Of a DNA stretch of 64,000 nt, positions 51,837 through 62,520 are shown piece after piece. The notes beneath the pieces were generated by a model. It made no database searches and was not told the origin of the DNA. It was given only the letters and a program-made list of their open reading frames with translations. The translations under genes and the position numbers were made by a program. Each line of letters opens with the position of its first letter. Positions within the stretch are counted from its first letter, which is position 1. The stretch is from Microbacterium allomyrinae. GTDB lineage: Bacteria; Actinomycetota; Actinomycetes; Actinomycetales; Microbacteriaceae. The stretch spans positions 1,116,001-1,180,000 of the forward strand of contig NZ_JAGTTN010000001.1 in NCBI RefSeq assembly GCF_020682705.1. The letters run 5' to 3'.

Positions 51837-53480
51837 ATGAGCCGCGCAGGACAGCCCGCCGAAGCATCCGACCTCATCGACATCGATGAACTCATCTCCG
51901 CCTACTACGACATCGCCCCTGATCCGGCCGTGCCGGAGCAGCGCGTCGCGTTCGGCACGAGCGGTCATCGCGGCTCGTCGCTGTCGGCGAGCTTCAACGA
52001 GGTGCACATCCTCGCCACCACGCAGGCGATCGTCGACTACCGCCGCGCCCAGGGCATCGAGGGACCCCTGTTCCTCGGGCGCGACACGCACGGCCTGTCG
52101 CTGCCCGCCGAGCGCAGCGCGATCGAAGTGCTCGTCGCGAACGGCGTCGAGGTGCGTGTCGACTCGCGCGACTCCTGGGTGCCGACGCCGGCGCTCAGCC
52201 ACGCGATCCTGGCCTACAACAAGGGACGGGATGCCGCGGACCCGGGCCGCGCGGACGGCATCGTCGTGACGCCCAGCCACAACCCCCCGCGCGACGGCGG
52301 CTTCAAGTACAACCCGCCGAACGGGGGACCTGCCGACACCGACGCCACCGGCTGGATCGCCGACCGCGCGAATCAGCTCATCGCGGCGGGGCTCGACGGG
52401 GTCAGCCGCACGCCGTTCAAGGACCTCGACGCCGACACGCTCGGCGAGCACGACTTCCGCGACGCCTACGTCCGCGACCTCGCGAACATCATCGACGTCG
52501 ATGCCATCCGCCGCGCCGGAGTGCGCATCGGCGCCGATCCGCTGGGCGGCGCATCCGTCGAGTACTGGGCCCTGATCGCCGAGGTGCACGGGCTCGACCT
52601 CACGGTGGTGAACCCCGACGTCGATCCGACCTGGAGGTTCATGACGCTCGACTGGGACGAGAAGATCCGCATGGATCCCTCGTCGCCGTCCGCGATGGCC
52701 TCGCTCGTCGCCCGTCGCCACGAGTACGACATCCTCACTGGAAACGATGCGGATGCCGACCGCCACGGCATCGTCACACCCGACGCCGGCCTGATGAACC
52801 CCAACCACTACCTCGCAGTGGCCATCGACTACCTCTTCTCGCACCGCCCGGGCTGGCCCGCGGACGCCGCGGTCGGCAAGACGCTGGTGTCGTCGATGAT
52901 CATCGACCGCGTCGCCGAATCGCTCGGCCGGACGCTGCTGGAGGTTCCGGTCGGATTCAAGTGGTTCGTGCCGGGCCTGCTCGACGGCTCGGTCGCCTTC
53001 GGCGGCGAGGAGTCGGCCGGGGCATCGTTCCTGCGCACCGACGGCTCGGTGTGGACCACCGACAAGGACGGCATCCTGCTGTGCCTGCTCGCCGCCGAGA
53101 TCCTCGCCGTCACCGGCAAGACGCCCTCGCAGCGCTACGCCGAACTCGAGGCCGAGTTCGGGGCATCCGCGTACCAGCGTGTGGACGCGCCGGCATCGCC
53201 CGCCCAGAAGGCCGCGCTCGGAAAGCTGGCGCCCGAGGCCGTGACCGCGACGGAGCTGGCGGGCGAGCCGATCACCGCGAAGCTCTCGCACGCTCCCGGC
53301 AACGATGCCGCGATCGGCGGGCTCAAGGTGCAGACCGAACACGCCTGGTTCGCCGCGCGCCCCTCGGGCACCGAGGACGTCTACAAGCTCTACGCCGAGT
53401 CGCTCCGCGGACCCGAGCACCTCGCGCAGGTGCAGGCCGAGGCCCGCGAGGTGGTGTCGCAGGCGCTCGCCGGAGCCTGA
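51837..53480 (+). CDS. pgm: Phosphoglucomutase, alpha-D-glucose-specific
   Basis: This 547-residue enzyme interconverts glucose 1-phosphate and glucose 6-phosphate. The phosphate-carrying Ser147 lies in VVTPSHNPP, the substrate segment FGTSGHRG is at 39-46, the metal loop reads [10 protein letters not shown], the sugar-binding loop GGEESAGAS, and the C-terminal phosphate-binding segment AARPSGTED. The pattern is that of the E. coli-type Pgm. The ATG at 51837 directly precedes the conserved core. Confidence 0.96.
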   Translation: MSRAGQPAEASDLIDIDELISAYYDIAPDPAVPEQRVAFGTSGHRGSSLSASFNEVHILATTQAIVDYRRAQGIEGPLFLGRDTHGLSLPAERSAIEVLVANGVEVRVDSRDSWVPTPALSHAILAYNKGRDAADPGRADGIVVTPSHNPPRDGGFKYNPPNGGPADTDATGWIADRANQLIAAGLDGVSRTPFKDLDADTLGEHDFRDAYVRDLANIIDVDAIRRAGVRIGADPLGGASVEYWALIAEVHGLDLTVVNPDVDPTWRFMTLDWDEKIRMDPSSPSAMASLVARRHEYDILTGNDADADRHGIVTPDAGLMNPNHYLAVAIDYLFSHRPGWPADAAVGKTLVSSMIIDRVAESLGRTLLEVPVGFKWFVPGLLDGSVAFGGEESAGASFLRTDGSVWTTDKDGILLCLLAAEILAVTGKTPSQRYAELEAEFGASAYQRVDAPASPAQKAALGKLAPEAVTATELAGEPITAKLSHAPGNDAAIGGLKVQTEHAWFAARPSGTEDVYKLYAESLRGPEHLAQVQAEAREVVSQALAGA

Positions 53481-53520
53481 TTCAGCTCGGCAGTGGGGCG
53501 TGCTTGCTCCGATGGCGGAG

Positions 53521-53534
53521 GGCAAGCGTTTTCC
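53521..53534. promoter_or_regulatory. LacI operator copy 1 (GGCAAGCGTTTTCC)
   Basis: This 14-base site lies 25 bases before the DUF6807 gene. It is one of five sites with consensus GGMAAGCGYTTTCC in the 53.5-60 kb region. Confidence 0.7.
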
Positions 53535-53558
53535 TGATATCTGGGCGAGAATGGCGGC

Positions 53559-54482
53559 ATGCCTGATTTCACGCTGCGCCTCGACGAGGACGATGCGACC
53601 GTCACCGCGGCGGGCATCGACATCGCCCGCTACGCGTTCGCCCCGGAGGGTGCGGCATCCGAGGGGCCGAAGCCCTACCTGCACCCGCTACGCGCACTCG
53701 ACGGCGCACCGCTGACCGCCTTCCGCCCGTGGGATCACCGCTGGCACAAGGGCCTGCAGATGACGTGGACGCATGTGTCGGGTCAGAACTTCTGGGGTGG
53801 CCCGACCTACCGGCGCGACATCGGCTACACGCCGCTCGACAACGTCGGGCGCATGCGCCATAACCGATTCACCCGCGTGACCGAGGCCGGCGCAGAGGTC
53901 TCGCTCATCGAGGACCTCACGTGGATCACCCGAGCCGGAGACGAGTGGCTCGCCGAGCGTCGCGCGCACCGGTTCCACTCCCTCGACCTCGTGCGCGGAG
54001 TGTGGGCACTCGACTTCTCGACGACCCTGCGCAACACCTCGGACCACGACCTCGAACTCGGCAGCCCGACGACGCAGGGCCGCCCCAATGCCGGGTACAC
54101 CGGCTTCGTGATCCGGATGCCGCGGGCCTGGACGGGCGGCCGCGTCCAGTCCGCGACCGGTCACGGCGTCGAGAGCCTCATGGGCGCCGAATCGGCGTGG
54201 GTGGCCTTCTCGGGCGAGCACGACGAGTTCGACGGCGGCGGCACGGTGCTGGTTTTCGCGGGGACGGTGCGCGTATCGCGCGGTACCGCGACCCAGGACC
54301 GGCCGATCAAGTGGTTCGTGCGGAGCGAGCCGTTCCCGATCCTGGCGCCGTCGCCGTCGTTCGACGAGCCCATCGTGCTCGCCCCCGGTGACGAGGTCTC
54401 GCTGTCTCACCGCCACGTGTTCGGCGACCGCATCTGGAGCCCCGACGAGACCCGCGCCATCGCGGCCGACCTCGCACTCTGA
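53559..54482 (+). CDS. DUF6807 (PmoA-like) family protein
   Basis: This 307-residue protein has the DUF6807 pattern: YLHPLRALDGAPLTAFRPWDHRWHKGLQMTW, SGQNFWGGPTY and a C-terminal SHRHVFGD. The family occurs next to Gfo/Idh/MocA oxidoreductases and sugar-catabolism genes in many bacteria and is annotated PmoA without a proven methane-oxidation link; the fold is thought to resemble beta-sandwich sugar enzymes. His-rich segments (WDHRWHKG) may bind metal or sugar. No signal peptide. It is under a LacI operator and upstream of its likely regulator. Confidence 0.82.
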   Translation: MPDFTLRLDEDDATVTAAGIDIARYAFAPEGAASEGPKPYLHPLRALDGAPLTAFRPWDHRWHKGLQMTWTHVSGQNFWGGPTYRRDIGYTPLDNVGRMRHNRFTRVTEAGAEVSLIEDLTWITRAGDEWLAERRAHRFHSLDLVRGVWALDFSTTLRNTSDHDLELGSPTTQGRPNAGYTGFVIRMPRAWTGGRVQSATGHGVESLMGAESAWVAFSGEHDEFDGGGTVLVFAGTVRVSRGTATQDRPIKWFVRSEPFPILAPSPSFDEPIVLAPGDEVSLSHRHVFGDRIWSPDETRAIAADLAL

Positions 54483-54496
54483 CGCCCTCAGGAGGC

Positions 54497-54510
54497 GGAA
54501 AGCGCATACC
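54497..54510. promoter_or_regulatory. LacI operator copy 2 (GGAAAGCGCATACC)
   Basis: The site lies in the spacer before the LacI gene, ending immediately before an ATG at 54511 and about 100 bases before the preferred start. It implies autoregulation. Confidence 0.65.
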
Positions 54511-54612
54511 ATGGTGAAATCCGCCGCGCCGCTGCGTCGGAAGCGCAGTGGGGACGCGCCGGCGCGATGGCGCGACCGGAGCGGCGTGGCGCGAGACGAA
54601 GGCGAGAGCGAC

Positions 54613-55632
54613 ATGAAGCGAGTCGGCATCCGCGACGTCGCCGAGCGCGCGCGCGTGTCGATCAGCACCGTCTCGAACGCTCTCAACCGCCCGCACCTGG
54701 TGAGCCATCAGCTCGTCGAACGAGTGCGCTCGGCCGCCGACCAGCTCGGCTACGTCCCCCTTCAAGCCGCTCAGCAGCTGCGTGCCGGACGCAGCGGCCT
54801 GCTCGGCATGACCGTCATCAACATCGCCAATCCGTTCTTCGCCGACATGGTCGCCGGAGCCGAGGACGCCGCGTCCGCGGCGGGACTCCGCGTGCTCGTG
54901 GGCAACTCCAGCGACGATGTGGCGAAAGAGCGCGACCATATCGAGCTCTTCGAGCGCGTGCACGTCGAGGGCGCGCTGGTCAGCCCGTTCGGCCCGCTCG
55001 AGCCATGGCTGCAGCGTCTGCGCGGCCGCGGCATTCCCGTCGTCCTGGTCGATTCGGTCGACGACTCCGGCGAGCTCCCCTCGGTCTCGTTCGACGACGT
55101 CGCCGGCGGGCGCCTCGCCACCGAGCACCTGCTGGCCACCGGACGCCGCCGTCTTGCATTCGTCGGGGCACGCGCAGAGGTGCGCCAGGTTCGCGAGCGC
55201 CTGCACGGCGCACGTCTGGCGGTCGCCGCCCACGCCGGCGCGGCGATCGAGCCCATCTGGACCGAGCGCACCACCTCCGACCTCGGGCGCGCGTTCGGCG
55301 AGCAGCTCGCCGCACGCGATGCGGCCGACCGGCCCGACGGCGTCGTCGCGTCGAACGATCACCTCGCGATCGGACTGGTGCACGGGCTGATCTCGCGCGG
55401 CGTGCGCGTGCCCGAGGACGTCGCCGTCGTGGGATACGACGACATCGAGTTCGCGGCGATCGCGGCCGTGCCGCTGACGTCGATCCGCCAGCCCGCGCGC
55501 GAGATGGGCCGTACATCCGCCGAGCTTCTGCTGGCCCGCATCTCGGGCATCGCCGGGAGCGAACTCGGCAGCATCGTCTACCAGCCCGAGCTCGTCGTGC
55601 GCGCCTCGACCGCAGGTCACGGTCGAGGCTGA
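54613..55632 (+). CDS. LacI family regulator of the second sugar regulon
   Basis: A 339-residue LacI/GalR protein. The headpiece is VGIRDVAERARVSISTVSNALNRP, the hinge LGYVPLQAAQQLRAGRSGLLGMTV, and the ligand domain ends with YDDIEFAAIAAVPLTSIRQPAREMG. I prefer the ATG at 54613, which has an AAGG sequence upstream and a normal LacI leader; an in-frame ATG at 54511 would add 34 residues and begin directly on an operator. It is the natural regulator of the five GGMAAGCGYTTTCC sites. Confidence 0.9.
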   Translation: MKRVGIRDVAERARVSISTVSNALNRPHLVSHQLVERVRSAADQLGYVPLQAAQQLRAGRSGLLGMTVINIANPFFADMVAGAEDAASAAGLRVLVGNSSDDVAKERDHIELFERVHVEGALVSPFGPLEPWLQRLRGRGIPVVLVDSVDDSGELPSVSFDDVAGGRLATEHLLATGRRRLAFVGARAEVRQVRERLHGARLAVAAHAGAAIEPIWTERTTSDLGRAFGEQLAARDAADRPDGVVASNDHLAIGLVHGLISRGVRVPEDVAVVGYDDIEFAAIAAVPLTSIRQPAREMGRTSAELLLARISGIAGSELGSIVYQPELVVRASTAGHGRG

Positions 55633-55850
55633 CTTCCGCGATCGCCGCGGTGGAACGACCCGGTCGCGACGCCTCGACGGCGCGAGGCGAACGCGCGCCT
55701 CTACGATGGTTTTCGAGGGACGAAACCCCAGCCCGTGAGCGGTCGCTCCTCGGGCATGGCAGGTGCGACGATCGAGTCGCCCGCGAGATATGAGGCGTGA
55801 ATGAGTCCCCTTCCGGCCGCGCAGGCGGCATCCGTCGGTAGCATGTCCTC

Positions 55851-57629
55851 ATGACGCAGAAAGCGTTTACCGGAACGATCCGGATCGCTCAGAGCCCCCG
55901 CCCCGCTCGCTCGGTGCTCCGCCTCCTCGCGCGCCGCCCGGGCCGCATGACGATCGCGATCCTCGCATTCGCCCTGAAGGAGATCCCGCTGTGGTTCCTC
56001 CCCGTGGTGACCGCCGAGATCATCGACCTGGTCGCCACCGGCGGAGAGGTCTCGACCGTGCTCGTCTGGTTCGCGATCGCCGCGGTGCTGCTGCTGCAGA
56101 ACTACCCGAACCACATCGTGTACACCCGCAACTTCATGACCGTGGTGCGCGATACCGGAGCAGACCTGCGCAACGCCCTCGCGGCGAGGCTGCAGAGCCT
56201 GTCGATCGGCTACCACACGCGCGTCAGCTCCTCGATCCTGCAGACCAAGGTCGTGCGCGACGTCGAGAACGTCGAGGTCATGCTGCAGCAGGTCACGCAC
56301 CCGCTGCTGTCGTCGATCATGGTGCTCGTCGGCGCCATCGCGATGACGGCGATCACGGTGCCCCAGTTCCTGCCGGTCTACGCCCTCACCGTGCCCATCG
56401 CGCTGGGGCTCCGCTGGGCGCTCGGGCGCCGCTCTCGCGCACGCAACGAGGTCTTCCGGCGTGAGGTCGAAGGCTTCGCCGCACGCGTGGGCGAGATGAC
56501 ATCGCTCATCCCGGTCACGCGGGCGCACGGCCTCGAGCAGACCGCGGTGTCGCGAGTCTCGGTCGGCGCCGACGGCGTGCGCCGTGCGGGCCTGCACCTC
56601 GACATGCTCAACGGCCACGTCTCGTCGATCTCGTGGGTCACGATGCAGCTGCTCGGACTCGGATGCCTCGTGCTCGCGGCAGTCTTCTCGCTCACCGGCA
56701 TCCTTCCGATCACCCCCGGCGAGGTCGTGCTGCTGTCGACCTACTTCGCGCTGCTCACCTCGGGTCTGACTCAGCTGCTGATGCTGATCCCCGTCGGCGC
56801 GCGCGGCATGGAGTCGATGCGGTCCATCGCCGAGGTTCTGCAGGAGCCGGACCTCGAGCAGAACGAAGGCAAGCGCCACATCGCCGACGTGGGCGGGCAC
56901 CTCGAGCTCGACCAGGTCTCGCACCTCTACGACGGTGCGGAGCGGGACGCCGTCCACGACGTCTCGCTCGACATCCGTCCCGGCGAGACCGTCGCCTTCG
57001 TCGGTTCGTCGGGCTCGGGCAAGTCCACGATGCTCAACCTCGTGCTGGGGTTCGTCCGCCCCACATCGGGTCGGATCCTGCTCGATGGACAGGACATGCA
57101 GGATCTCGATCTGCGAACCGTCCGCCGCTCGGTGTCGGTCGTGCCTCAGGAGTCGGTGCTGTTCGAGGGGACGATCCGCGAGAACATCGCGTACGGCCTC
57201 GACGATCCGTCCGATGAACGCCTGCGCGGCGCGCTCGTGGATGCGAATGCCGCCGAGTTCGTCGATGTCCTGCCGGACGGATGGGACACCGTCGTGGGCG
57301 AGCGCGGCGCGCGCCTCTCGGGCGGCCAGCGCCAGCGCCTGGCGATCGCGCGTGCGCTGGTGCGAGACCCGCGAATCCTGCTGCTCGACGAGGCGACCTC
57401 GGCCCTGGACCCCGAGTCGGAGGAGCTCGTCAAGGACGCGCTCAACCGCCTGATGAAGGGCCGCACGACGCTGGTCGTCGCGCACCGGCTGTCGACGATC
57501 CGCCAGGCGGATCGCATCGTGGTGCTCGAGCACGGCGAGGTCGTCGAGATCGGCGGCCATGACGCGCTCGTCGCCGCGTCCGGCCGCTACGCGCACCTGC
57601 ACGCGACGCAGGCGGGCCTGCCCCGCTGA
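55851..57629 (+). CDS. ABC exporter, fused transmembrane and ATP-binding domains
   Basis: This 592-residue half-transporter has six spans in the first 310 residues, then an ATPase domain with Walker [11 protein letters not shown]-loop [14 protein letters not shown], signature [16 protein letters not shown], Walker [13 protein letters not shown] and switch His in VVAHRLST. It should form a homodimer exporting a lipid, peptide or drug. A LacI operator copy overlaps codons 3-7, linking it to the surrounding sugar regulon, which is unusual for an exporter. The substrate is unknown. Confidence 0.93.
   Translation: MTQKAFTGTIRIAQSPRPARSVLRLLARRPGRMTIAILAFALKEIPLWFLPVVTAEIIDLVATGGEVSTVLVWFAIAAVLLLQNYPNHIVYTRNFMTVVRDTGADLRNALAARLQSLSIGYHTRVSSSILQTKVVRDVENVEVMLQQVTHPLLSSIMVLVGAIAMTAITVPQFLPVYALTVPIALGLRWALGRRSRARNEVFRREVEGFAARVGEMTSLIPVTRAHGLEQTAVSRVSVGADGVRRAGLHLDMLNGHVSSISWVTMQLLGLGCLVLAAVFSLTGILPITPGEVVLLSTYFALLTSGLTQLLMLIPVGARGMESMRSIAEVLQEPDLEQNEGKRHIADVGGHLELDQVSHLYDGAERDAVHDVSLDIRPGETVAFVGSSGSGKSTMLNLVLGFVRPTSGRILLDGQDMQDLDLRTVRRSVSVVPQESVLFEGTIRENIAYGLDDPSDERLRGALVDANAAEFVDVLPDGWDTVVGERGARLSGGQRQRLAIARALVRDPRILLLDEATSALDPESEELVKDALNRLMKGRTTLVVAHRLSTIRQADRIVVLEHGEVVEIGGHDALVAASGRYAHLHATQAGLPR
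55858..55871. promoter_or_regulatory. LacI operator copy 3, inside the exporter coding start
   Basis: AGAAAGCGTTTACC matches the shared operator but lies in codons 3 to 7 of the ABC exporter gene. Repressor bound here would act as a roadblock or block translation-coupled initiation. Confidence 0.55.
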
Positions 57630-57681
57630 TCCGTAGGGGCTCCCGACACGGCTGCGACGACATCGTTCGATTCGAGCATCG

Positions 57682-57695
57682 GGATAGCGCTTTCC
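57682..57695. promoter_or_regulatory. LacI operator copy 4 (GGATAGCGCTTTCC)
   Basis: It lies 47 bases before the Gfo/Idh/MocA gene and matches the consensus at 13 of 14 positions. Confidence 0.7.
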
Positions 57696-57741
57696 GTCTC
57701 GACGTCCTAGGGTGGAACGGATCCATCCGAAGGAGCCCGCC

Positions 57742-58832
57742 ATGACCGACACACTTCGCTGCGCGATCGTGGGTACCGGCGCGATCGCGCACGCGCATGC
57801 ACGGGGCATCGCCGCACACCCGCGCGCCGAGCTCGTCGCGGTCACCGATCTCTCACGCGTTTCGGCCGATGAATTCTCCTCTCAGTACGGCCGCCCGGCG
57901 GTCTACGACGACCTCGAGGCCCTCCTCGCCGCCGAGAAGCCCGACGTCGTGCACGTCTGCACACCTCCGGTGGCGCATCCGACCCAAGCCCTGGCGGCCT
58001 TCGCGGCCGGCGCGCACGTGATCGTCGAGAAGCCCCCGGCGCCGTCGCTGGACGAACTGGATGAGATGAGGGATGCCGCCACCGCCGCGGGCAAGCAGCT
58101 CGCGGTCGTCTTCCAGCAGCGCACCGGAACGGCGGCCGCGCACGTCAAGCGCCTTCTCGACTCGGGCGCGCTCGGCCGTCCGCTCGTTGCACAGTGCCAG
58201 ACGCTGTGGTTCCGCGATGCCGCGTATTTCGCCGTGCCGTGGCGCGGCAAGTGGGAGACCGAGGGCGGCGGAACGACCTTGGGCCACGGCATCCATCAGC
58301 TCGATCTGCTGGCTTACCTGCTCGGCGACTGGACGCGCGTCGAGGGGCGGCTGTGGCGGCTCGACCGCGACACCGACACCGAAGACGTCTCGACCGCGAC
58401 CGCCGTGTTCGAGGGCGGCGTGGTCGCACAGATCGTGTCGAGCACCCTCTCGCCACGCGAGACGAGCTCGATCCGCATCGACACCGAGAAGGCGACGGTG
58501 ACCGTGGATCATCTATACGGTCACGGGCACGAGAACTGGAGCATCACGAAGGCTCCGCACATCGATGACACCGAAGCGGCCACCTGGTCGCTCGGCGGCG
58601 AAGAGGAGCGCAGCGATCACGCACCCCTGCTGCGCGACGTCTTCGACGCCCTGCTCGACGGCACTGCGCTGCCTCCGACCGCGGACTCCCCTGCGCGCGC
58701 ATTCGAGCTCGTCGCCGCGATCTACGCGTCGGCCGCCGCCGATGGCGCCGTTGTGACCCCCGCCGAACTCGCGAACCACCCGACCCATCGCCGCGGTTTC
58801 GCGAGCCCCGTGATCGACCTCCGCCCGGCGCG

Positions 58833-58836
<4 letters not shown>
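57742..58836 (+). CDS. Gfo/Idh/MocA family oxidoreductase
   Basis: This 364-residue NAD(P)-dependent sugar oxidoreductase has the Rossmann motif AIVGTGAIAHAHARGI, the EKPPAPSLDE loop with the family Lys, and the C-terminal domain HGIHQLDLLAYLLGDW with the conserved HxxxxxD-type catalytic pattern. An AAGGAG site precedes the ATG. Members oxidise or epimerise sugars and inositols. It overlaps the following gene by four bases and pairs with the DUF6807 protein, a frequent association. Confidence 0.9.
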
Positions 58837-59866
<1,030 letters not shown>

Positions 59867-59940
59867 TGGGCGACGGACGGACAGGACGAAGACTGGGACC
59901 GGGCACAGTCTCTTCGGACCCCGGCATCCCGCCCCGTTAC

Positions 59941-59952
59941 TGAATCGTTCAA
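59941..59952. promoter_or_regulatory. TGAATCG-type LacI site upstream of CUT1 operon
   Basis: TGAATCGTTCAA shares its TGAATCGTT half with the sites next to the beta-helix genes. The 279-base spacer also has GAAACGTTTTTC at 59975-59986. These may link this operon to the other regulator. Confidence 0.4.
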
Positions 59953-59970
59953 ATTTCTGGACGGGATGCC

Positions 59971-59999
59971 TTGCGAAACGTTTTTCCGTCGGGTACCGT
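59971..59999 (+). promoter_or_regulatory. Candidate promoter of the CUT1 operon
   Basis: TTGCGA (59971-59976), a 17-base spacer and TACCGT (59994-59999) give a weak sigma70-like promoter. Operator copy 5 would then straddle the transcription start. Confidence 0.4.
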
Positions 60000-60003
60000 A
60001 ACG

Positions 60004-60017
60004 GGCAAGCGCTTTCC
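60004..60017. promoter_or_regulatory. LacI operator copy 5 (GGCAAGCGCTTTCC)
   Basis: This is the most symmetric of the five operators, 106 bases before the binding-protein start codon. Its centre AAGCGCTT is perfectly palindromic. Confidence 0.75.
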
Positions 60018-60122
60018 AGCATCGCACCCCAGCACCGCGAGGCACGCGCCCACACCGCACCAACAGACGACGAACGTCCCATGCGGAAACAACCGAACGC
60101 AGACGTTCAGGAGAGGACAACG

Positions 60123-61421
60123 ATGTTCAGCACGAAGCGGGTTCTGGCCGGAGCCGCGATCGCGGCCGGCGCCGCCCTGGTTCTGGCCGGCTGTGCAGGC
60201 GGCGGCGACGCCCCCGATGCCGACCCCACCTTCGACCCCGACGAAGAGGTCACACTCGACCTCGCGTTCTGGGGCAACGACGTGCGCGCCGAGCTCTACA
60301 ACGAGGCGATCGCGGCGTTCAACGAGGAGTACCCGAACATCACGGTGAACTCCTCGTTCCTCACCTTCCCCGAGTTCTGGGAGAAGCGTCAGACCGAAGC
60401 CGCGGGCGGCAACCTGCCCGACGTGATGCAGTTCGACTACTCGTACCTGCGTCAGTACTCCGAGAACAACCTGCTGCTCGACCTCGGCCCCTACCTCGGC
60501 AACATCATCGAGACCGATCCGCTGCCGCAGAACATCCTCGACATCGGCGTCGTCGGCGGGGTGACCACCGGCATTCCGACCTCCACCAACGCATGGGGCC
60601 TCTTCACGAACCCCGTCCTGCTCGAGTCCGCCGGCGTCGACGAGTTCGAGGGCGGCAGCTGGGAGGACTACACCGACTGGATGGGTGAGATCACCGACGG
60701 CTCGGGCGGCGAGTTCTGGGGCGGCAGCGACTACACCGGCCGCATCCAGAACTTCGAACTGCAGCTGCGAGCGGAAGGCTCGGACCTGTTCAGCGAAGAC
60801 GGCGAGCCGGGCTTCGACGAAGAGCGCCTCACCGAGTTCTGGGAGTCGGGCGCGGCCATCCGCGACGGCATCGGCGTTCCGCAGCAGCGCGTCGAGGAGG
60901 TCTTCCCGCTCGGTCCGTTCGACACGGCGAACACCGCCAGCGAACTGACCTGGGACAACTTCGGCTCGGGCTACCTCGGCAACCTCGGCGAGGGGTACAC
61001 CGAGCTCGGTCTCGTCGCTCCCCCTGTCACCGAGGAAGGCGCGAAGGACCTGTACCTGAAGCCCTCGATGCTGCACTCGATCTCGGCCAACACCGAGCAC
61101 CCCGAGGCTGCGGCGACGCTCGTCAACTTCCTGGTGAACTCGCCCGAGTCCGGTGAGATCTTCGGCACCAACCGCGGCCTGCCCGCCTCCGAGACCGCTC
61201 TCGCCGCTGCCGAGCTCGACCCGCTCAGCCAGCAGGTCAAGGACTACGAGGCGTCGATCGCCGACCGTCTGGGCGACGCCCCGCCGGTGCCGATCGTCGG
61301 CTACGGCACCCTCGAGGAGAAGTTCCGCCAGCTCGGCACCGAGCTGAACTTCGGCACCGTCACGGTCGAGGATGCCGTCTCGCAGTTCTTCGCCGAGATG
61401 GACGTCGTCCTGGCCCAGTAG
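60123..61421 (+). CDS. Extracellular solute-binding lipoprotein, CUT1 sugar transporter
   Basis: This 432-residue lipoprotein has a lipobox VLAGC (Cys24) and the SBP_bac_1 layout: VTLDLAFWGND, AAFNEEYPNITVN, PDVMQFDYSYLRQY, GIPTSTNAWGLFTNP and a C-terminal KPSMLHSISANTEHPEAAA. AGGAGAGGA precedes the ATG. It feeds the two permeases encoded directly downstream; the shared ATPase (MsiK-like) is not in the window. The ligand is probably a plant or microbial oligosaccharide but cannot be named. A hairpin follows the gene. Confidence 0.92.
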   Translation: MFSTKRVLAGAAIAAGAALVLAGCAGGGDAPDADPTFDPDEEVTLDLAFWGNDVRAELYNEAIAAFNEEYPNITVNSSFLTFPEFWEKRQTEAAGGNLPDVMQFDYSYLRQYSENNLLLDLGPYLGNIIETDPLPQNILDIGVVGGVTTGIPTSTNAWGLFTNPVLLESAGVDEFEGGSWEDYTDWMGEITDGSGGEFWGGSDYTGRIQNFELQLRAEGSDLFSEDGEPGFDEERLTEFWESGAAIRDGIGVPQQRVEEVFPLGPFDTANTASELTWDNFGSGYLGNLGEGYTELGLVAPPVTEEGAKDLYLKPSMLHSISANTEHPEAAATLVNFLVNSPESGEIFGTNRGLPASETALAAAELDPLSQQVKDYEASIADRLGDAPPVPIVGYGTLEEKFRQLGTELNFGTVTVEDAVSQFFAEMDVVLAQ

Positions 61422-61426
61422 TCCCT

Positions 61427-61457
61427 CCGGGGCCGGGCGCATCGCGCCTGGCCCCGG
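61427..61457 (+). other. Intercistronic hairpin after the CUT1 binding-protein gene
   Basis: CCGGGGCCGGGCGC (61427-61440) pairs with GCGCCTGGCCCCGG (61444-61457) through 14 positions with one wobble and a three-base loop. It begins five bases after the stop codon and has no T-tract, like the hairpin at 25157-25190. Confidence 0.65.
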
Positions 61458-61461
61458 ACCA

Positions 61462-61507
61462 CCACCCGCACCGCCCGGCCACCCGCACCCGCAAGGCCAC
61501 CCGCACC
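61462..61507 (+). repeat. Three direct repeats of CCACCCGCACC
   Basis: Copies start at 61462, 61479 and 61497, spaced 17 and 18 bases, between the hairpin and the first permease gene. They are part of a C-rich, G-poor leader in the mRNA and may be a repeat expansion or a protein-binding array. Confidence 0.6.
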
Positions 61508-61524
61508 GTAAGGGGAGAGTCGAC

Positions 61525-62520
61525 GTGAGCACCACAGCGACCAGAGTGATCGTGACCGGCGAGAAGTCCTCGCGCCGATCCCTCTTCCGAAAGAGCCGTC
61601 CCGAGCTGCTGGGCAGGCCCGGCCAGAAGGCACGCCTGCGCCGGGAGTCGCTCGCGGGCTACGGCTTCCTGATCCCGTGGCTGGTCGGCTTCTTCGGCCT
61701 GACGCTGGTGCCGATGGTGTACTCGCTGTACCTGTCGTTCACGAGCTACAACATCTTCTCGCCGCCCAAGTGGATCGGGCTCGACAACTACATCCGGATG
61801 TTCACGTCCGATCCTGCGTTCATGCAGTCCGCGCAGATCACCCTGATCTACGTCCTCGTGGGCACCCCGATCACCCTCGCCGCCGCCCTGGGCGTGGCGA
61901 TGCTCCTGAACTTCCGCGACCGCGGCGCCGGCTTCTTCCGCTCGGCCTTCTACGCACCGTCGCTCATCGGCGGCTCGGTCAGCGTCGCGATCGTGTGGCG
62001 GGCGATGTTCTCGGCCGACGGCCCCGTCGACAACTCGCTCAGCTTCTTCGGCATCGACCTCGGCGGCTGGATCGGCAATCCCGCCCTCGTCCTGCCCGCG
62101 ATGATCCTGCTCGCGGTATGGCAGTTCGGCGCGTCCATGGTGATCTTCCTCGCGGGCCTGAAGCAGATCCCGAAGGAGCTGTACGAGGCGGCCGAGATGG
62201 ACGGCGCCGGCGCGTGGCACCGGTTCCGCGCCGTGACGATCCCGATGCTGTCGCCGGTCATCTTCTTCAACCTGCTGCTCGGCCTCATCGGCGCGTTCCA
62301 GGTGTTCGCCTCGGCGTACATCATCTCCAACGGCACCGGCGGTCCCGCCGGGATGACGAACTTCATCACGCTGTACCTCTACAAGCGCGGCTTCTCCGAC
62401 GGCCAGATGGGCTACGCCGCCGCGATCGCCTGGGTGCTGCTGGTGGTCGTCGCCGTCATCGCCTTCATCCTGTTCCGCACCCAACGGTCCTGGGTCCACT
62501 ACTCCGGAGACAACCGATGA
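61525..62520 (+). CDS. CUT1 sugar ABC transporter permease, MalF/UgpA type
   Basis: A 331-residue permease starting at a GTG with AGGGGAG upstream; the open frame upstream is spurious. It has six spans, beginning GYGFLIPWLVGFFGLTLVPMVYSLYLSF, and the coupling EAA loop LKQIPKELYEAAEMDGAGAWHRFRAVTIPMLSP. It forms a heterodimer with the next permease, overlapping it by four bases (ATGA). Confidence 0.94.
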   Translation: MSTTATRVIVTGEKSSRRSLFRKSRPELLGRPGQKARLRRESLAGYGFLIPWLVGFFGLTLVPMVYSLYLSFTSYNIFSPPKWIGLDNYIRMFTSDPAFMQSAQITLIYVLVGTPITLAAALGVAMLLNFRDRGAGFFRSAFYAPSLIGGSVSVAIVWRAMFSADGPVDNSLSFFGIDLGGWIGNPALVLPAMILLAVWQFGASMVIFLAGLKQIPKELYEAAEMDGAGAWHRFRAVTIPMLSPVIFFNLLLGLIGAFQVFASAYIISNGTGGPAGMTNFITLYLYKRGFSDGQMGYAAAIAWVLLVVVAVIAFILFRTQRSWVHYSGDNR

